Shown here in pieces: positions 25,816 to 35,258 of a stretch of 64,000 nt of DNA (its first letter is position 1; the number at the start of each line of letters is the position of its first letter). The notes below the pieces were generated by a model. The model saw nothing but the letters and a program-made list of their open reading frames with translations, was not told the origin of the DNA and did not search any database. A program made the position numbers and the translations under genes. Source of the DNA: an uncultured Paracoccaceae bacterium (GTDB lineage Bacteria > Pseudomonadota > Alphaproteobacteria > Rhodobacterales > Rhodobacteraceae); assembly GCA_947489325.1 (NCBI GenBank), contig CANLDA010000005.1:62001-126000 (forward strand), given 5' to 3'.

Positions 25816-26561
25816 TCGTGGTCAGAAGCGCCATTCTCAGGCATGCTTGGGTCTTTGGAATTGGGATAGACAAGCCCGGCTGAAATTACCAATTTGGCAG
25901 CGTCTTCAACGCTCATATCCAAAAGAGTCACATCCTCTTGAGGCAGGAACAACAAAAAACCCGACGTCGGGTTTGGTGTTGTCGGCAGAAAAATACTCAT
26001 CAGTTGACTGTCCCCCCCCGCACTTTCGTTGATTTCGCCTTTGGCAGTGGTCGACACGAAACCAATCGCCCATATCCCTTTGCGCGGATACTCAATCAAG
26101 CAGGCATTTTCAAAGCTGCGTTCAGATTGCGCAAACACCGTTTCGGCAATTTGTTTCACCCCGGAATAGATCGTACGTACAACCGGCATCCGATTAACCA
26201 AACCTTCGGCGTAGTTGATCAAGGACTTACCGATCAGGCCTTTGGCAATCCAGCCGATAAAGGTGGTGAATAACAAAAAGAACACCACGCCAACGCCGCG
26301 AATATTGATGGTTTTATCTGTGCCAATCCAAGCGCTGTAATTTTCGGCGCCGATGATCGCGCGTACAATGTAATCTGGTTGATAGTAATGTGGCACGAAT
26401 GGCAGAACAAACCCGTCAACCCAGCCGATAAAACTCCAGATCAGCCAGACTGTGAACACTACCGGCGCAATAACAACCAACCCCGTCAGAAACGAGTTGC
26501 GCATCCGTGTGATTAGGCGCGGGCGACGGGTGTGGTGCTCTTCATCAAAGGGTGTGGTCAT
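25788..26561 (-). CDS. DUF502 family inner-membrane protein
   Basis: 257 residues. Two N-terminal membrane segments (FLTGLVVIAPVVFTVWLIWSF and GVGVVFFLLFTTFIGWIAKGL) are separated by an extracytoplasmic loop, followed by a soluble domain with MPVVRTIYSGVKQIAETV and FLPTTPNPTSGFLLFLP, the signature blocks of DUF502. The function is unknown. Convergent with the HNH gene. Confidence 0.9.
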   Translation of the reverse strand: MTTPFDEEHHTRRPRLITRMRNSFLTGLVVIAPVVFTVWLIWSFIGWVDGFVLPFVPHYYQPDYIVRAIIGAENYSAWIGTDKTINIRGVGVVFFLLFTTFIGWIAKGLIGKSLINYAEGLVNRMPVVRTIYSGVKQIAETVFAQSERSFENACLIEYPRKGIWAIGFVSTTAKGEINESAGGDSQLMSIFLPTTPNPTSGFLLFLPQEDVTLLDMSVEDAAKLVISAGLVYPNSKDPSMPENGASDHDQASSSASQ

Positions 26562-26630
26562 AGGTGTCCCGAATTTATGCGCACTAAATAGGAGGTTTGG
26601 ATAAGTTCTTCAACGATTTGACCTGATCTG

Positions 26631-27551
26631 TCACGCGTTCTTTTTCGTTGCGACGATTTCTTGGGCAATTTTTGCAGCCAGACGGGCATTATTGCGCACC
26701 AACGCGATATTTGCTGTCAATGATTGCCCCTCGGTCAGCTCAAACAGGCGGCTTAACATGAAGGGCGTGACGGATTTTCCGATGATCCCCTGATCTGCCG
26801 CCTCTTGCGTGGCCTGATCAATTAGGGGGGCGAGCACATCATTGGCGATTTCGGCGTCTCTGGGAATGGGGTTTGCGATCAACTGGCCCCCGGGTAATCC
26901 CATGCTTACACGCATCAGATGCGCGGCGGCAATCTCGGCTGGATGGTCAAGACGCAATGGCGCGCGAATGCCAGATTGGCGCGACCAAAAGGCCGGAAAA
27001 TCATCCTGACCATAGGCGATTACCGGCACACCTTGGGTTTCAAGAACTTCCAGAGTTTTTGGCAAATCCAAAATCGCCTTGGCACCTGCGGCCACAACGG
27101 ACACGGGAGTTGCGGCAAGTTCAGTCAAGTCGGCGGAAATATCAAAACTTTCTTCGGCCCCTCGGTGGACGCCACCAATGCCGCCGGTGGCAAATACAGA
27201 TATACCTGCAAGATGCGCGGCAATCATGGTGGCCGCCACGGTGGTTGCGCCATTGCGTCTGGTTGCCATGCAGACCGGCAGGTCAGCCCGAGATACTTTC
27301 ATGACATCTTTGGTTTGTGCCAGTTCTTCAAGCTGCGCATCAGTCAGGCCGATCAACAGCTCGCCATTTAAAACGGCGATGGTTGCAGGCACAGCCCCGT
27401 TTTCGCGCACTGTCGCCTCGACCAATCGAGCGGTTTCTACGTTCTGCGGATAGGGCATGCCATGGGTGATAATGGTGCTTTCCAACGCAACAATGGGTTG
27501 GTGTGCGGCCATTGCAGCGGCCACTTTGGGAGACAAGGTAAACAGGCTCAA
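26631..27551 (-). CDS. psuG: Pseudouridine-5'-phosphate glycosidase
   Basis: Cleaves pseudouridine 5'-phosphate to uracil and ribose 5-phosphate. 306 residues with family blocks VALESTIITHGMPYPQN, ATGGIGGVHRGAEESFDISADL, KAILDLPKTLEVLETQGVPVI and GKSVTPFMLSRL. The start overlaps the psuK stop by 4 nt (ATGA), so kinase and glycosidase form a two-step catabolic operon. Confidence 0.95.
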   Translation of the reverse strand: MSLFTLSPKVAAAMAAHQPIVALESTIITHGMPYPQNVETARLVEATVRENGAVPATIAVLNGELLIGLTDAQLEELAQTKDVMKVSRADLPVCMATRRNGATTVAATMIAAHLAGISVFATGGIGGVHRGAEESFDISADLTELAATPVSVVAAGAKAILDLPKTLEVLETQGVPVIAYGQDDFPAFWSRQSGIRAPLRLDHPAEIAAAHLMRVSMGLPGGQLIANPIPRDAEIANDVLAPLIDQATQEAADQGIIGKSVTPFMLSRLFELTEGQSLTANIALVRNNARLAAKIAQEIVATKKNA

Positions 27552-28441
27552 TTCGGATTTCCTCCGGAAACATAGGTGGCGGCGGCATGTAGGGCGCGCG
27601 AAAGGGCCGCGTCGCGGGATGTGCCTGTCGCTTCGGTTGCGATATGGGCGGCCATGAATGTGTCACCCGCACCGGTGACACGGGCGATGGATACCTTTGG
27701 TGGGGCTTGGGTTATAATATTGTCAGCAGTGCCATCACTGGCAGAATTGCCACCATCGGTAACGAGAACGCGCCGCGCTCCTCGATCCAACAGCCCGGCA
27801 GCAGCCGCAACGGATGAACGGAATTCTGTCTGACACAGCAATCCGGCCTCTTGCAGATTGACATACAGCGTTGCACGCGACTGATTTAGAAAGGGTAGTA
27901 GGCGTTCAGCCTTGCCCGGGCTGGCCGGAGCCACGCGCAAATCTGCACGCGTAAATTCTTTTAACTGTATGATATATTCCAACACACCTAGGGTCAGATT
28001 GCCATCCAATGCGATCAAACCTTCATATGGTGCTTGGGCAGAGCCAAGCGTACCATCCAACAGTGGAGACAGAATTTTTTCGCCCACCGCCTCAAGCGAA
28101 TGGGCATCGGCAATCGCGGCAATCAGGCCATTTGTGCCCTCTACTGCCATATATTGATCGGTTGGCAAATCCGGACTGCGATAGATGTGATGCGTGTTGG
28201 CTCCCAAAGTACGACAAGCTGCGATCAACTCAACGCCTTCAGCATCCTGACCAATCGAAGATAGCAACACAGGGCGCATGCCAAATTGGGCCAATGTCAT
28301 TGCGATGTTCAATGCCACACCACCGGGCAGGCGGGTGATCCGACCTGCAACATCACTGCCTTTGCTCATCGGGACAGGGGCGCGGCCTATCACGTCCCAA
28401 AGAACACTGCCGATGCACAGAATGTCAGTTTTAGATGTCAT
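27548..28441 (-). CDS. psuK: Pseudouridine kinase, PfkB family
   Basis: Phosphorylates pseudouridine before PsuG acts. 297 residues with the PfkB N-terminal block LPGGVALNIAMTLAQFG and the catalytic VTGAGDTFMAAH near the C-terminus. Specificity is inferred from the overlapping psuG gene. No dedicated transporter is adjacent. Confidence 0.9.
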   Translation of the reverse strand: MTSKTDILCIGSVLWDVIGRAPVPMSKGSDVAGRITRLPGGVALNIAMTLAQFGMRPVLLSSIGQDAEGVELIAACRTLGANTHHIYRSPDLPTDQYMAVEGTNGLIAAIADAHSLEAVGEKILSPLLDGTLGSAQAPYEGLIALDGNLTLGVLEYIIQLKEFTRADLRVAPASPGKAERLLPFLNQSRATLYVNLQEAGLLCQTEFRSSVAAAAGLLDRGARRVLVTDGGNSASDGTADNIITQAPPKVSIARVTGAGDTFMAAHIATEATGTSRDAALSRALHAAATYVSGGNPN

Positions 28442-28550
28442 GTGAGGGTTTTGACGCCAAACGAGAGACAGTGCAAGGCGGTCGTATTATGTTGGATCAG
28501 GAAGGCAGATGTGGATCGTCGAAACCGCGGATGAATGATGCCCAGCATAG

Positions 28551-28574
28551 AAAAAGGCGCCGTGGGGCGCCTTT
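28551..28574 (-). terminator. Rho-independent terminator of the M23-bactofilin operon
   Basis: AAAGGCGCC-GTGG-GGCGCCTTT; on the minus strand the stem is followed by a run of T. It lies 24 nt after the bactofilin stop. The 150 bases from here to 28441 hold only this and the psuK upstream region. Confidence 0.9.
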
Positions 28575-28597
28575 CTGTTCGATCATCAATGCGTGTC

Positions 28598-29083
28598 TTA
28601 GCTTGCAGCAGTAGGTGCCGCAGCTTTGGACTTGCTGCCAGTCAGCGGATCGTCTTGACGCTGAACAGAGCCTTCAAAATGTGCACCGCTTTCGATGGCG
28701 ATGGTTTTGTGGATGATGTCGCCTTCGACGCGTGCGGTCGAGGTCAGGCGCACTTTCAGGCCACGCACGCGACCAACGATGCGGCCATTGACCACCACGT
28801 CATCTGCAATCACTTCGCCTTTGATCGTGGCGGTTTCGCCAACGGTCAGCAGGTGGGCACGAATGTCGCCTTCGACAGTGCCTTCGACCTGAATGTCGCC
28901 AGTTGTTTTCAGATTACCCGTGATGTGCAGATCCGAAGACAGGACAGACGCAGGCGGTTTTGCCTTTACCGGCGCTGGTCTGGATTCGCTTGCCTTTGGT
29001 GCAGAGGGAATTTCAGTCGTTGCAGGCTTGGATGCCTCAGAAGCTTTAGGACCGGGTTCGTTGATTTTGCTCTTAGAAAACAT
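28598..29083 (-). CDS. Bactofilin (polymer-forming cytoskeletal protein)
   Basis: 161 residues. A disordered Pro/Ala/Lys-rich N-terminus (about 45 residues) precedes the DUF583 beta-helix core (SSDLHITGNLKTTGDIQVEGTVEGDI, then repeating turns to GSVQ), and an Ala/Lys/Ser tail follows. Bactofilins assemble nucleotide-independent filaments that position cell-wall enzymes. The gene start overlaps the M23 peptidase stop by 11 nt; the bactofilin-M23 pairing is common in proteobacteria and indicates a shared morphogenetic role. Confidence 0.93.
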   Translation of the reverse strand: MFSKSKINEPGPKASEASKPATTEIPSAPKASESRPAPVKAKPPASVLSSDLHITGNLKTTGDIQVEGTVEGDIRAHLLTVGETATIKGEVIADDVVVNGRIVGRVRGLKVRLTSTARVEGDIIHKTIAIESGAHFEGSVQRQDDPLTGSKSKAAAPTAAS

Positions 29084-30377
29084 CTCGTGCTGCCTTGATA
29101 AAGTTCATCGGGTTCACAGGCTTGCCATTGATACGCACCTCATAGTGTAGATGCGTGCCCGTAGAACGCCCAGAATTGCCCATATCACCAATACGATCCC
29201 CGCGCGAGACCCTTTGTCCGACTTTTACGCGGATTTTTGCCAAATGGGCATAGCGGGTCTCGATCCCGTGTTCATGCTTGATCTTAATCAAACGTCCATA
29301 ACCGGACAGCCAGCCTGCGTGAATAATCACGCCATCGGCTGTGGAATAGATCGGTGTGCCGTGTTTTGCGGCAAAGTCGGTGCCATTGTGCATGCGTCCC
29401 CAACGCGCGCCAAAGCCGCTTGTATAACGGAACGCCCCCTTAAGAGGATTTGCAAACGGTGCGGTTTCGGCCGCGATACGATACATGTTCAGCCGGTCCA
29501 TCTGTGTCATCAAACGATTGGCACGCAGGGCTTCTTGGCTCAGTTCTCCGCCGCTTGTGGAAAGGGCGATTGGCGTCAACGGGCCACCTTGTCCGCTATA
29601 ACCACGGCGAACTTGCTCCAGCAGGCGATCGGTATTTAGCCCCGCCTTGCGGAACATTTTGTCCAAAGGTTCCACGGATACTGACATGGCCTCTTCGAGT
29701 TGTCTGAAAATTTGATCATTCTTTTCAGACAAAAGTGCCATCTCAAGACGCATGTCTTCGGCCGTTTTCAGCGCGGTCTGCGCATCTGCCAAAACTTGGT
29801 CTCTTTCGTGCGCGGTATCGGACAGGGCGCTGATGATAAGTTGCAATTCTTCACGCTCCATGGGTGAGGCTTCAGAGCCATCTGATTGTACGTCATTCGT
29901 CAGTGCTGCCAAATCCATACGCGCGCCATCACGTTCCTTGACCGCGCGTCCCAGAGATTTTTGAATAACTTCAATCCCGGTTTCCAATTCACGACGCCGC
30001 GTTTCAGAGGCCAAAAGCTGTGATTGCATCTTGGAAATCTGGCTGAGGGCCGAATTGAACCTCAGCTGTGCGGCCAATGCTTCGGTTGAACGCGCGTCGC
30101 GCTCGCCTGACAATTCATTCAGCCGCAACTCATAGGTTTGTTGATCACGTCGTGCCTGTTCACGGAAATTTCCGGCACCGATGCTATCCATCAACAAAAT
30201 GGCGGTTGTGATGATTGACCATGCCACAACACCTGCGGCCCCTAGCAGGGCAAACAGCTGTGTTTCAGAGCGAAGCCGGATAAAGCGCGTGTCGTTTTCC
30301 GAACGCAAAAACAAGCGACGTTCTGGAAAAAAACGCTCAAGCAAAGCGTGCACACGAATGCCAATGTGTGTTCTCAA
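29073..30377 (-). CDS. M23 (LytM-type) peptidoglycan endopeptidase with coiled coil
   Basis: 434 residues. One transmembrane segment near residues 43-64 (FALLGAAGVVAWSIITTAILL) is followed by a long periplasmic coiled coil (about 75-240) and a C-terminal M23 domain with zinc-site motifs HNGTDFA and THLHYEV. Start is TTG 30377; AAGGACGG is 6-8 nt upstream. A GTTCN7GTTC match overlaps that ribosome-binding site. Operon with bactofilin, which probably localises this enzyme. Confidence 0.9.
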   Translation of the reverse strand: MRTHIGIRVHALLERFFPERRLFLRSENDTRFIRLRSETQLFALLGAAGVVAWSIITTAILLMDSIGAGNFREQARRDQQTYELRLNELSGERDARSTEALAAQLRFNSALSQISKMQSQLLASETRRRELETGIEVIQKSLGRAVKERDGARMDLAALTNDVQSDGSEASPMEREELQLIISALSDTAHERDQVLADAQTALKTAEDMRLEMALLSEKNDQIFRQLEEAMSVSVEPLDKMFRKAGLNTDRLLEQVRRGYSGQGGPLTPIALSTSGGELSQEALRANRLMTQMDRLNMYRIAAETAPFANPLKGAFRYTSGFGARWGRMHNGTDFAAKHGTPIYSTADGVIIHAGWLSGYGRLIKIKHEHGIETRYAHLAKIRVKVGQRVSRGDRIGDMGNSGRSTGTHLHYEVRINGKPVNPMNFIKAARDVF

Positions 30378-30379
30378 AA

Positions 30380-30394
30380 GTTCCGTCCTTGTTC
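30380..30394. promoter_or_regulatory. LexA-box-like sequence GTTCN7GTTC at the M23 gene start
   Basis: GTTC-CGTCCTT-GTTC, an exact match to the alphaproteobacterial SOS consensus, directly upstream of the TTG start. About two such matches are expected by chance in 64 kb on both strands, and this position overlaps the ribosome-binding site, so regulation is uncertain. Confidence 0.3.
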
Positions 30395-30533
30395 CGTCCC
30401 CTCGTGCACGTTCGTCACATGACAGCGACAGCGTGCGCCGATTTATTAACGGCTGATGCTATTTCGAGCAAGAAAATTGACAAATGTGCGACAATTCCCG
30501 CGCAAACGCAGCAAGGAATTGCCGACAGATGGG

Positions 30534-31346
30534 TTAACGATATTGCTCGGCAAGCGGCCAATAAAAGTCAGGTGGCAGGCCCGCATCGGCGCGTTTCTCT
30601 TCGTTAAACGGTGGTTTCAGCGCGCCATGAAAATACTTGCGCACAAGACCATGGAAGATGTCTTTGGGGTCCAGATTGTGGCGTCCGCAAAGGAAATTAA
30701 ACCATTTGGACCCATAGGCCACATGCGCCACCTCTTCAGCATAGATCACATCCATGGCGGCCACGACATCCGGAAGGTTGGCTTTGCGGAAAAGCTCTAT
30801 CATACCGGGGGTGACGTCTAAACCTCGCGCCTCAAGCACCATGGGCACCACGGCCAAACGCCCCATCAGATCATCCGCAGTGTCTGAGGCGGCGCGCCAC
30901 ATGCCAGCATGGGCGGGCAGGGCACCATAGAAGCTGTCCAATCCTGCAAGGCATTCACAGATCAGATTGAAATGATTTGATTCTTCATCTGCTGATTTCA
31001 CCCAATCATCGTAAAACCCGATGGGCAGAGGCGTGTCGGTAAACCGTGCAATGATGTCCCAATGCAGATCAACCGCGTTTAACTCAATATGCGCAACCGC
31101 ATGCAGAAGGGCGATACGCCCTTGTGGACTGCCGGGTTTGCGCTTGGGCACATCGCGCGGATCAAGCAGTTCTGGCTGATCAGGGCGGGCGGGAAAATCA
31201 GGGGGTGAGGCCGCACCAATTTCGATCGGCGTGCCTGCTTCACGCGCTGCAAACCAAGTGGCCGCGTGTTTACGAGACAGCGCAGTTTTTTCGTGCCCAT
31301 CTTTGGTGGTCAGTACCTCAACGGCCATTTGCGCAAGGGTTTTCAT
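30534..31346 (-). CDS. DUF455 ferritin-like protein
   Basis: 270 residues from ATG 31346 (MKTLAQMAVEVL). Carboxylate/His motifs typical of di-iron ferritin-like helices are visible: AHIELNAVDL, DEESNHFNL and YAEEVAHVAYG. The family resembles the tRNA hydroxylase MiaE fold but its reaction is unknown. The start overlaps the bcp stop by 4 nt, so the two are coupled; a longer upstream frame simply runs inside bcp. Confidence 0.88.
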   Translation of the reverse strand: MKTLAQMAVEVLTTKDGHEKTALSRKHAATWFAAREAGTPIEIGAASPPDFPARPDQPELLDPRDVPKRKPGSPQGRIALLHAVAHIELNAVDLHWDIIARFTDTPLPIGFYDDWVKSADEESNHFNLICECLAGLDSFYGALPAHAGMWRAASDTADDLMGRLAVVPMVLEARGLDVTPGMIELFRKANLPDVVAAMDVIYAEEVAHVAYGSKWFNFLCGRHNLDPKDIFHGLVRKYFHGALKPPFNEEKRADAGLPPDFYWPLAEQYR

Positions 31347-31807
31347 GCCTGTGCTGCCTTTACCGCACCCAGCACATCCTCGACATGGCCCACAACCTTG
31401 ACCTTGCGCCATTCACGCAGGATGTGCCCGTCTGGCCCAATCAGAAAGGTAGAGCGCTCAATCCCCATGAATTTTTTGCCATACATGGATTTCTCTTTCC
31501 AAACGTCGAACTTTTCACAAACGTCCGACTGTTCGTCCGACAGCAACGGGACGCTAAGGCCTTGTTTCTCAATGAAACGGTGGTGCGATTTCATGCTATC
31601 TTTGGAAATCCCAAACACCCGCGCGCCAGCCTTGGCAAAGGCTTCGGCTTGTTCGGTAAATCCAATCGCCTCTTTGGTGCAACCGGATGTGTTGTCACGT
31701 GGATAAAAGAACAAAACCACAAAGGCAGGGCGCAATGTCGACAATGTGATGTCGCCCCCAGTGCCAGGCAGGGTAAAATCGGGCGCGAGTTCTTGCTTAT
31801 CAGACAT
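31343..31807 (-). CDS. bcp: Peroxiredoxin, BCP/PrxQ family
   Basis: Thiol peroxidase reducing hydrogen and organic peroxides. 154 residues from ATG 31807 with AAGGAG just upstream. The peroxidatic Cys43 is in YPRDNTSGCTKEA. The position five residues on, Cys in many PrxQ enzymes (CTxxACG), is Ile in this protein, so it would work as a 1-Cys type or resolve elsewhere (another Cys lies in SDVCEKF). Divergent from the YhdP-like gene. Confidence 0.92.
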   Translation of the reverse strand: MSDKQELAPDFTLPGTGGDITLSTLRPAFVVLFFYPRDNTSGCTKEAIGFTEQAEAFAKAGARVFGISKDSMKSHHRFIEKQGLSVPLLSDEQSDVCEKFDVWKEKSMYGKKFMGIERSTFLIGPDGHILREWRKVKVVGHVEDVLGAVKAAQA

Positions 31808-31901
31808 TAATTGGCTCCTTGGTCGCAGAATTTTTATGTATATGATAAGGCGCATCGGGCAACAAGAACACATTCGACAAGAAGGGTCGTAACCTACTGA
31901 A

Positions 31902-34900
31902 ATGGCTGACACTGACCCTCAGCATACCCCACGTAAACGGGGCCGTGGCAAACGGATCGGACTCTGGGCGCTGGCCAGTGTGGTGTTGATGGTGTTTGCC
32001 GGTGCTGTGGCTGGGTTTTTGTTAATTGGCCGCCCGGTGGATATGCCCGAATGGGTCAATCAAAGCGTTCAGAAACGTATCGCCAAGAGCCTTCCGGGGA
32101 TGGAAGTGCAGTTTGATCGTATCACATTGTTTATTGCAGATGACTGGCATCCACAATTTCGCCTGACCGACGTCGAGCTGATCAATGCAGAACAACAATC
32201 AATCCTGAGCTTCTCTGAAGTTGATGCAACATTGTCAATCACAGCCCTGAAAGATGGGCTTGTGGCGCCAAAATCCATTTTCCTTAGCGGCGTCTTTTTG
32301 AATGTCCGTCGTGAAAGTGGTGGGCAGGTTGATGTGGCTTTTGGCGAAGGACGCGGTGAGGCTGACAGGCAGCGCACCGGCCTTGGCAATCTTACGAGAC
32401 AAATCGAACAGGCGCTGCTACTGCCCAATTTGGCCAAACTTCAACAAGTTGAGATCGAAGCCGTTACTTTGCGGTACGACGATCTGCGTGCTGACCGGGG
32501 ATGGACGATTGATGGCGGGCGGATGCGCCTTATCCGAGAGGGTCAATTCCTGAGCATGGGGGCCGATCTGGCGTTGCTTGGCGGGCGAGATTATGTGTCG
32601 ACTTTGGCCTTAAGCTATCAAAGTGAGCTGGGCACAGGGACTGCCGATTTCGGCGTTCAGTTCGAGGACATGGATTCGGGCGACATCGCATCACAATCGC
32701 CCGGTTTGGCGTGGCTTGATATTGTACGCGCGCCAATTTCGGGAGCGTTGCGGGCAAATGTACAAAGTGATGGAACCCTTGGCCCGCTGAATGCCACATT
32801 GCAAATCGGCCAAGGCGTGTTGCAGCCATCTGAAACCGTGCGGCCCATTCCGTTCAATTCAGCCCGTAGTTATTTCACGTATACCGCGCAAACCCGCACC
32901 TTGCAGTTTGATGAACTGTCCGTAGACAGTGTGTGGCTGACGGCGCGCGCCTCTGGACGGGCAGAGTTGACGGATTTGCAAAACGGGCTGCCACAAGGGT
33001 TGGTGGCGCAACTCAACATCACAGAGTTTTCCGGAAATCCTTTTGGCATTTATGATGAAACATTGTCGCTGGAACACGTGGCTGCGGACTTCAGCCTGAA
33101 TTTCGCACCCTTTAAGCTGCGTCTTGGGCAAATGTTGATACAGGATCAGGGACAAAGCCTTGTTGTGGACGGCGCATTAAGCGCAACCAAAGATGATTGG
33201 AATCTTGCGCTGAATGGGCACATGGATGCGCTTGAACCAGAGCGCCTTATGGGGTTTTGGCCCCTGCGCGCAGTCCCTAATACGCGAAACTGGATTGATA
33301 GCAATGTCCTGAAGGGGCGGCTTTATGATATCAATCTGGCTGTGCGCTCCAAACCGGGCAGCCGCCCTGACACCTATTTGGATTTCAAGTTTTCGGACGC
33401 TTCGGTCCGTTTCCTGAAATTCATGCCGCTGATCGAAAATGGGTCTGGATTTGCAACAATTGAGCAAAGCCGCCTGTCGGTCGTCGCCGAAAGCGGCACA
33501 GTGCGGTCTGATATGGGGGGCGAAATTGATGTGTCAGGATCATCTTTTGTCATCCCTGATATCTTAGTTAAATCGCCCCCGGCAGAGGTGCATTTGAACG
33601 TCTCAAGCACGGTGACGGCGGCCTTGGCATTGTTGGATCGTCCTCCGTTTAATTTCATCAGCAAGGCCAAGCTGCCTGTGGACATCGCCGATGGGCTGGC
33701 GCGGGCACAGGGAATGATCCATGTTTCACTGAAGAAAAAACTGCCAGTGGAAGAGATATCGCTCTCCATTACAGCACAGGCCGAAAATGTTTCTTCAACA
33801 GTTCTGGTACCTGGAAAAGTGCTGTCCTCGCCAATGCTTGAGATTCTGGCGACAGAGAAAACACTGACGATTAAGGGCGCAGGCCGTGTAGGGCAGGTGC
33901 CGTTTGACGGGGAGTGGAGCGCTGATCTTGGCCCCAATGCCAATAAGGTAAGCGTGGTTCAGGCCGAAGTTGAACTGAGTGAGCGATTTGTTGAGGAATT
34001 TAACATCGGCCTTACCCCGGACATGTATTCTGGCAGCGCAAAGGCGAAGTTGCGCATTGAATTAGAGGCTGACACGCCGCCTCGGTTTGCTTTGTCTTCA
34101 AAACTCGAAGGAATTCGTCTTGTATTTGGGCCACTGGGGTGGACCAAGCCTGCGAATACATCGGGAAAATTGCTTGTTAGTGGCCAGCTTGGTACGCCGG
34201 TAAAGGTGACCCAACTGGCCTTGAATGCGACCGGATTGAACGCCATTGGCAATATTTTGTTAAATGCAGATGGTGGATTAAATCGGATTAACCTAAGCGA
34301 ATTGCGCGTCGGTCGGTGGTTGAATGCGCATGGGGCATTGATTGGGCGCGGGGGTGGTCGCACTCCCGGTGTCCACATCGATGGTGGCTCGCTTGATCTG
34401 CGTCGTGCGCCACAAACCCAGACCGCCAGCAGCGGCACAGGGGGCGGAGGCCCGATCATCGCGAACTTTGAAACTGTGCAAATTTCAGATGGCATCGCTC
34501 TTAAGAATTTCGCTGGAAAGTTCAGTACTGCCGGAGGAATGAACGGTAAGTTTAATGGCCTTTTGAACGGGGGCGCGCAAGTCTCGGGCGTGATTGTGCC
34601 AAAGGACGGGCGCAGCGCGTTTCGTATCCGGTCTGATGATGCGGGTGGTGTGATGCGCGCCTCTGGCGTGTTGAAAAACGCCCATGGTGGAGAGCTTGAT
34701 CTTTCATTGGTGCCTGTAGGTGAGGCTGGCAATTATAATGGCACGCTTAAGGCGTCTGCCCTTCGGGTGCGGGACGCCCCCGCGATGGCTGAGTTGTTGA
34801 ATGCCATCAGCGTGATCGGATTGCTTGAACAATTGGGGGGGCAGGGCATTTCGTTTTCTGCGGTCAACGCTTCGTTCAAATTGACCCCGGATCGCCTGAT

Positions 34901-35255
34901 CGTTCGCCAAGGCAGCGCCGAAGGGCCATCTATGGGGCTGTCCATGGATGGCGTTTATTGGCTGAACAGCGGCAAGTTCGACATGCAGGGGGTCATTTCA
35001 CCGATTTATATCGTGAATGCTGTTGGTCAGGTGATTTCCCGAAAGGGTGAGGGGCTGTTTGGCTTCAACTATTCTCTGCGCGGTACTGCAAGTGATCCTA
35101 AGGTTCAGGTAAACCCATTGTCGGTCTTGACGCCGGGCTTCATTCGCGACATTTTCCGGCGACCTTCACCAGCGAAGGATGAGGCGTTTGAAGAAGGCGA
35201 AATCCCTGCGTCCAACACGCCCAAAAAACCCACTTTTACACCTTCGAGTAGATAA
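31902..35255 (+). CDS. YhdP/AsmA-like envelope protein (DUF3971)
   Basis: 1,117 residues. A basic N-terminus and one membrane anchor (about 19-43, LWALASVVLMVFAGAVAGFLLIG) precede a very long periplasmic beta-rich region with AsmA-like repeats, and a conserved C-terminal block (LLEQLGGQGISFSAVNASFKLTPDRLIVRQGSAEG...GLFGFNYSLRGTASDPKVQVNPLSVLTPGF). Proteins of this family (YhdP, TamB, YdbH) form hydrophobic grooves that carry phospholipid to the outer membrane. 3 nt before queA, hence probably co-transcribed. Confidence 0.88.
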   Translation: MADTDPQHTPRKRGRGKRIGLWALASVVLMVFAGAVAGFLLIGRPVDMPEWVNQSVQKRIAKSLPGMEVQFDRITLFIADDWHPQFRLTDVELINAEQQSILSFSEVDATLSITALKDGLVAPKSIFLSGVFLNVRRESGGQVDVAFGEGRGEADRQRTGLGNLTRQIEQALLLPNLAKLQQVEIEAVTLRYDDLRADRGWTIDGGRMRLIREGQFLSMGADLALLGGRDYVSTLALSYQSELGTGTADFGVQFEDMDSGDIASQSPGLAWLDIVRAPISGALRANVQSDGTLGPLNATLQIGQGVLQPSETVRPIPFNSARSYFTYTAQTRTLQFDELSVDSVWLTARASGRAELTDLQNGLPQGLVAQLNITEFSGNPFGIYDETLSLEHVAADFSLNFAPFKLRLGQMLIQDQGQSLVVDGALSATKDDWNLALNGHMDALEPERLMGFWPLRAVPNTRNWIDSNVLKGRLYDINLAVRSKPGSRPDTYLDFKFSDASVRFLKFMPLIENGSGFATIEQSRLSVVAESGTVRSDMGGEIDVSGSSFVIPDILVKSPPAEVHLNVSSTVTAALALLDRPPFNFISKAKLPVDIADGLARAQGMIHVSLKKKLPVEEISLSITAQAENVSSTVLVPGKVLSSPMLEILATEKTLTIKGAGRVGQVPFDGEWSADLGPNANKVSVVQAEVELSERFVEEFNIGLTPDMYSGSAKAKLRIELEADTPPRFALSSKLEGIRLVFGPLGWTKPANTSGKLLVSGQLGTPVKVTQLALNATGLNAIGNILLNADGGLNRINLSELRVGRWLNAHGALIGRGGGRTPGVHIDGGSLDLRRAPQTQTASSGTGGGGPIIANFETVQISDGIALKNFAGKFSTAGGMNGKFNGLLNGGAQVSGVIVPKDGRSAFRIRSDDAGGVMRASGVLKNAHGGELDLSLVPVGEAGNYNGTLKASALRVRDAPAMAELLNAISVIGLLEQLGGQGISFSAVNASFKLTPDRLIVRQGSAEGPSMGLSMDGVYWLNSGKFDMQGVISPIYIVNAVGQVISRKGEGLFGFNYSLRGTASDPKVQVNPLSVLTPGFIRDIFRRPSPAKDEAFEEGEIPASNTPKKPTFTPSSR

Positions 35256-35258
35256 CCT

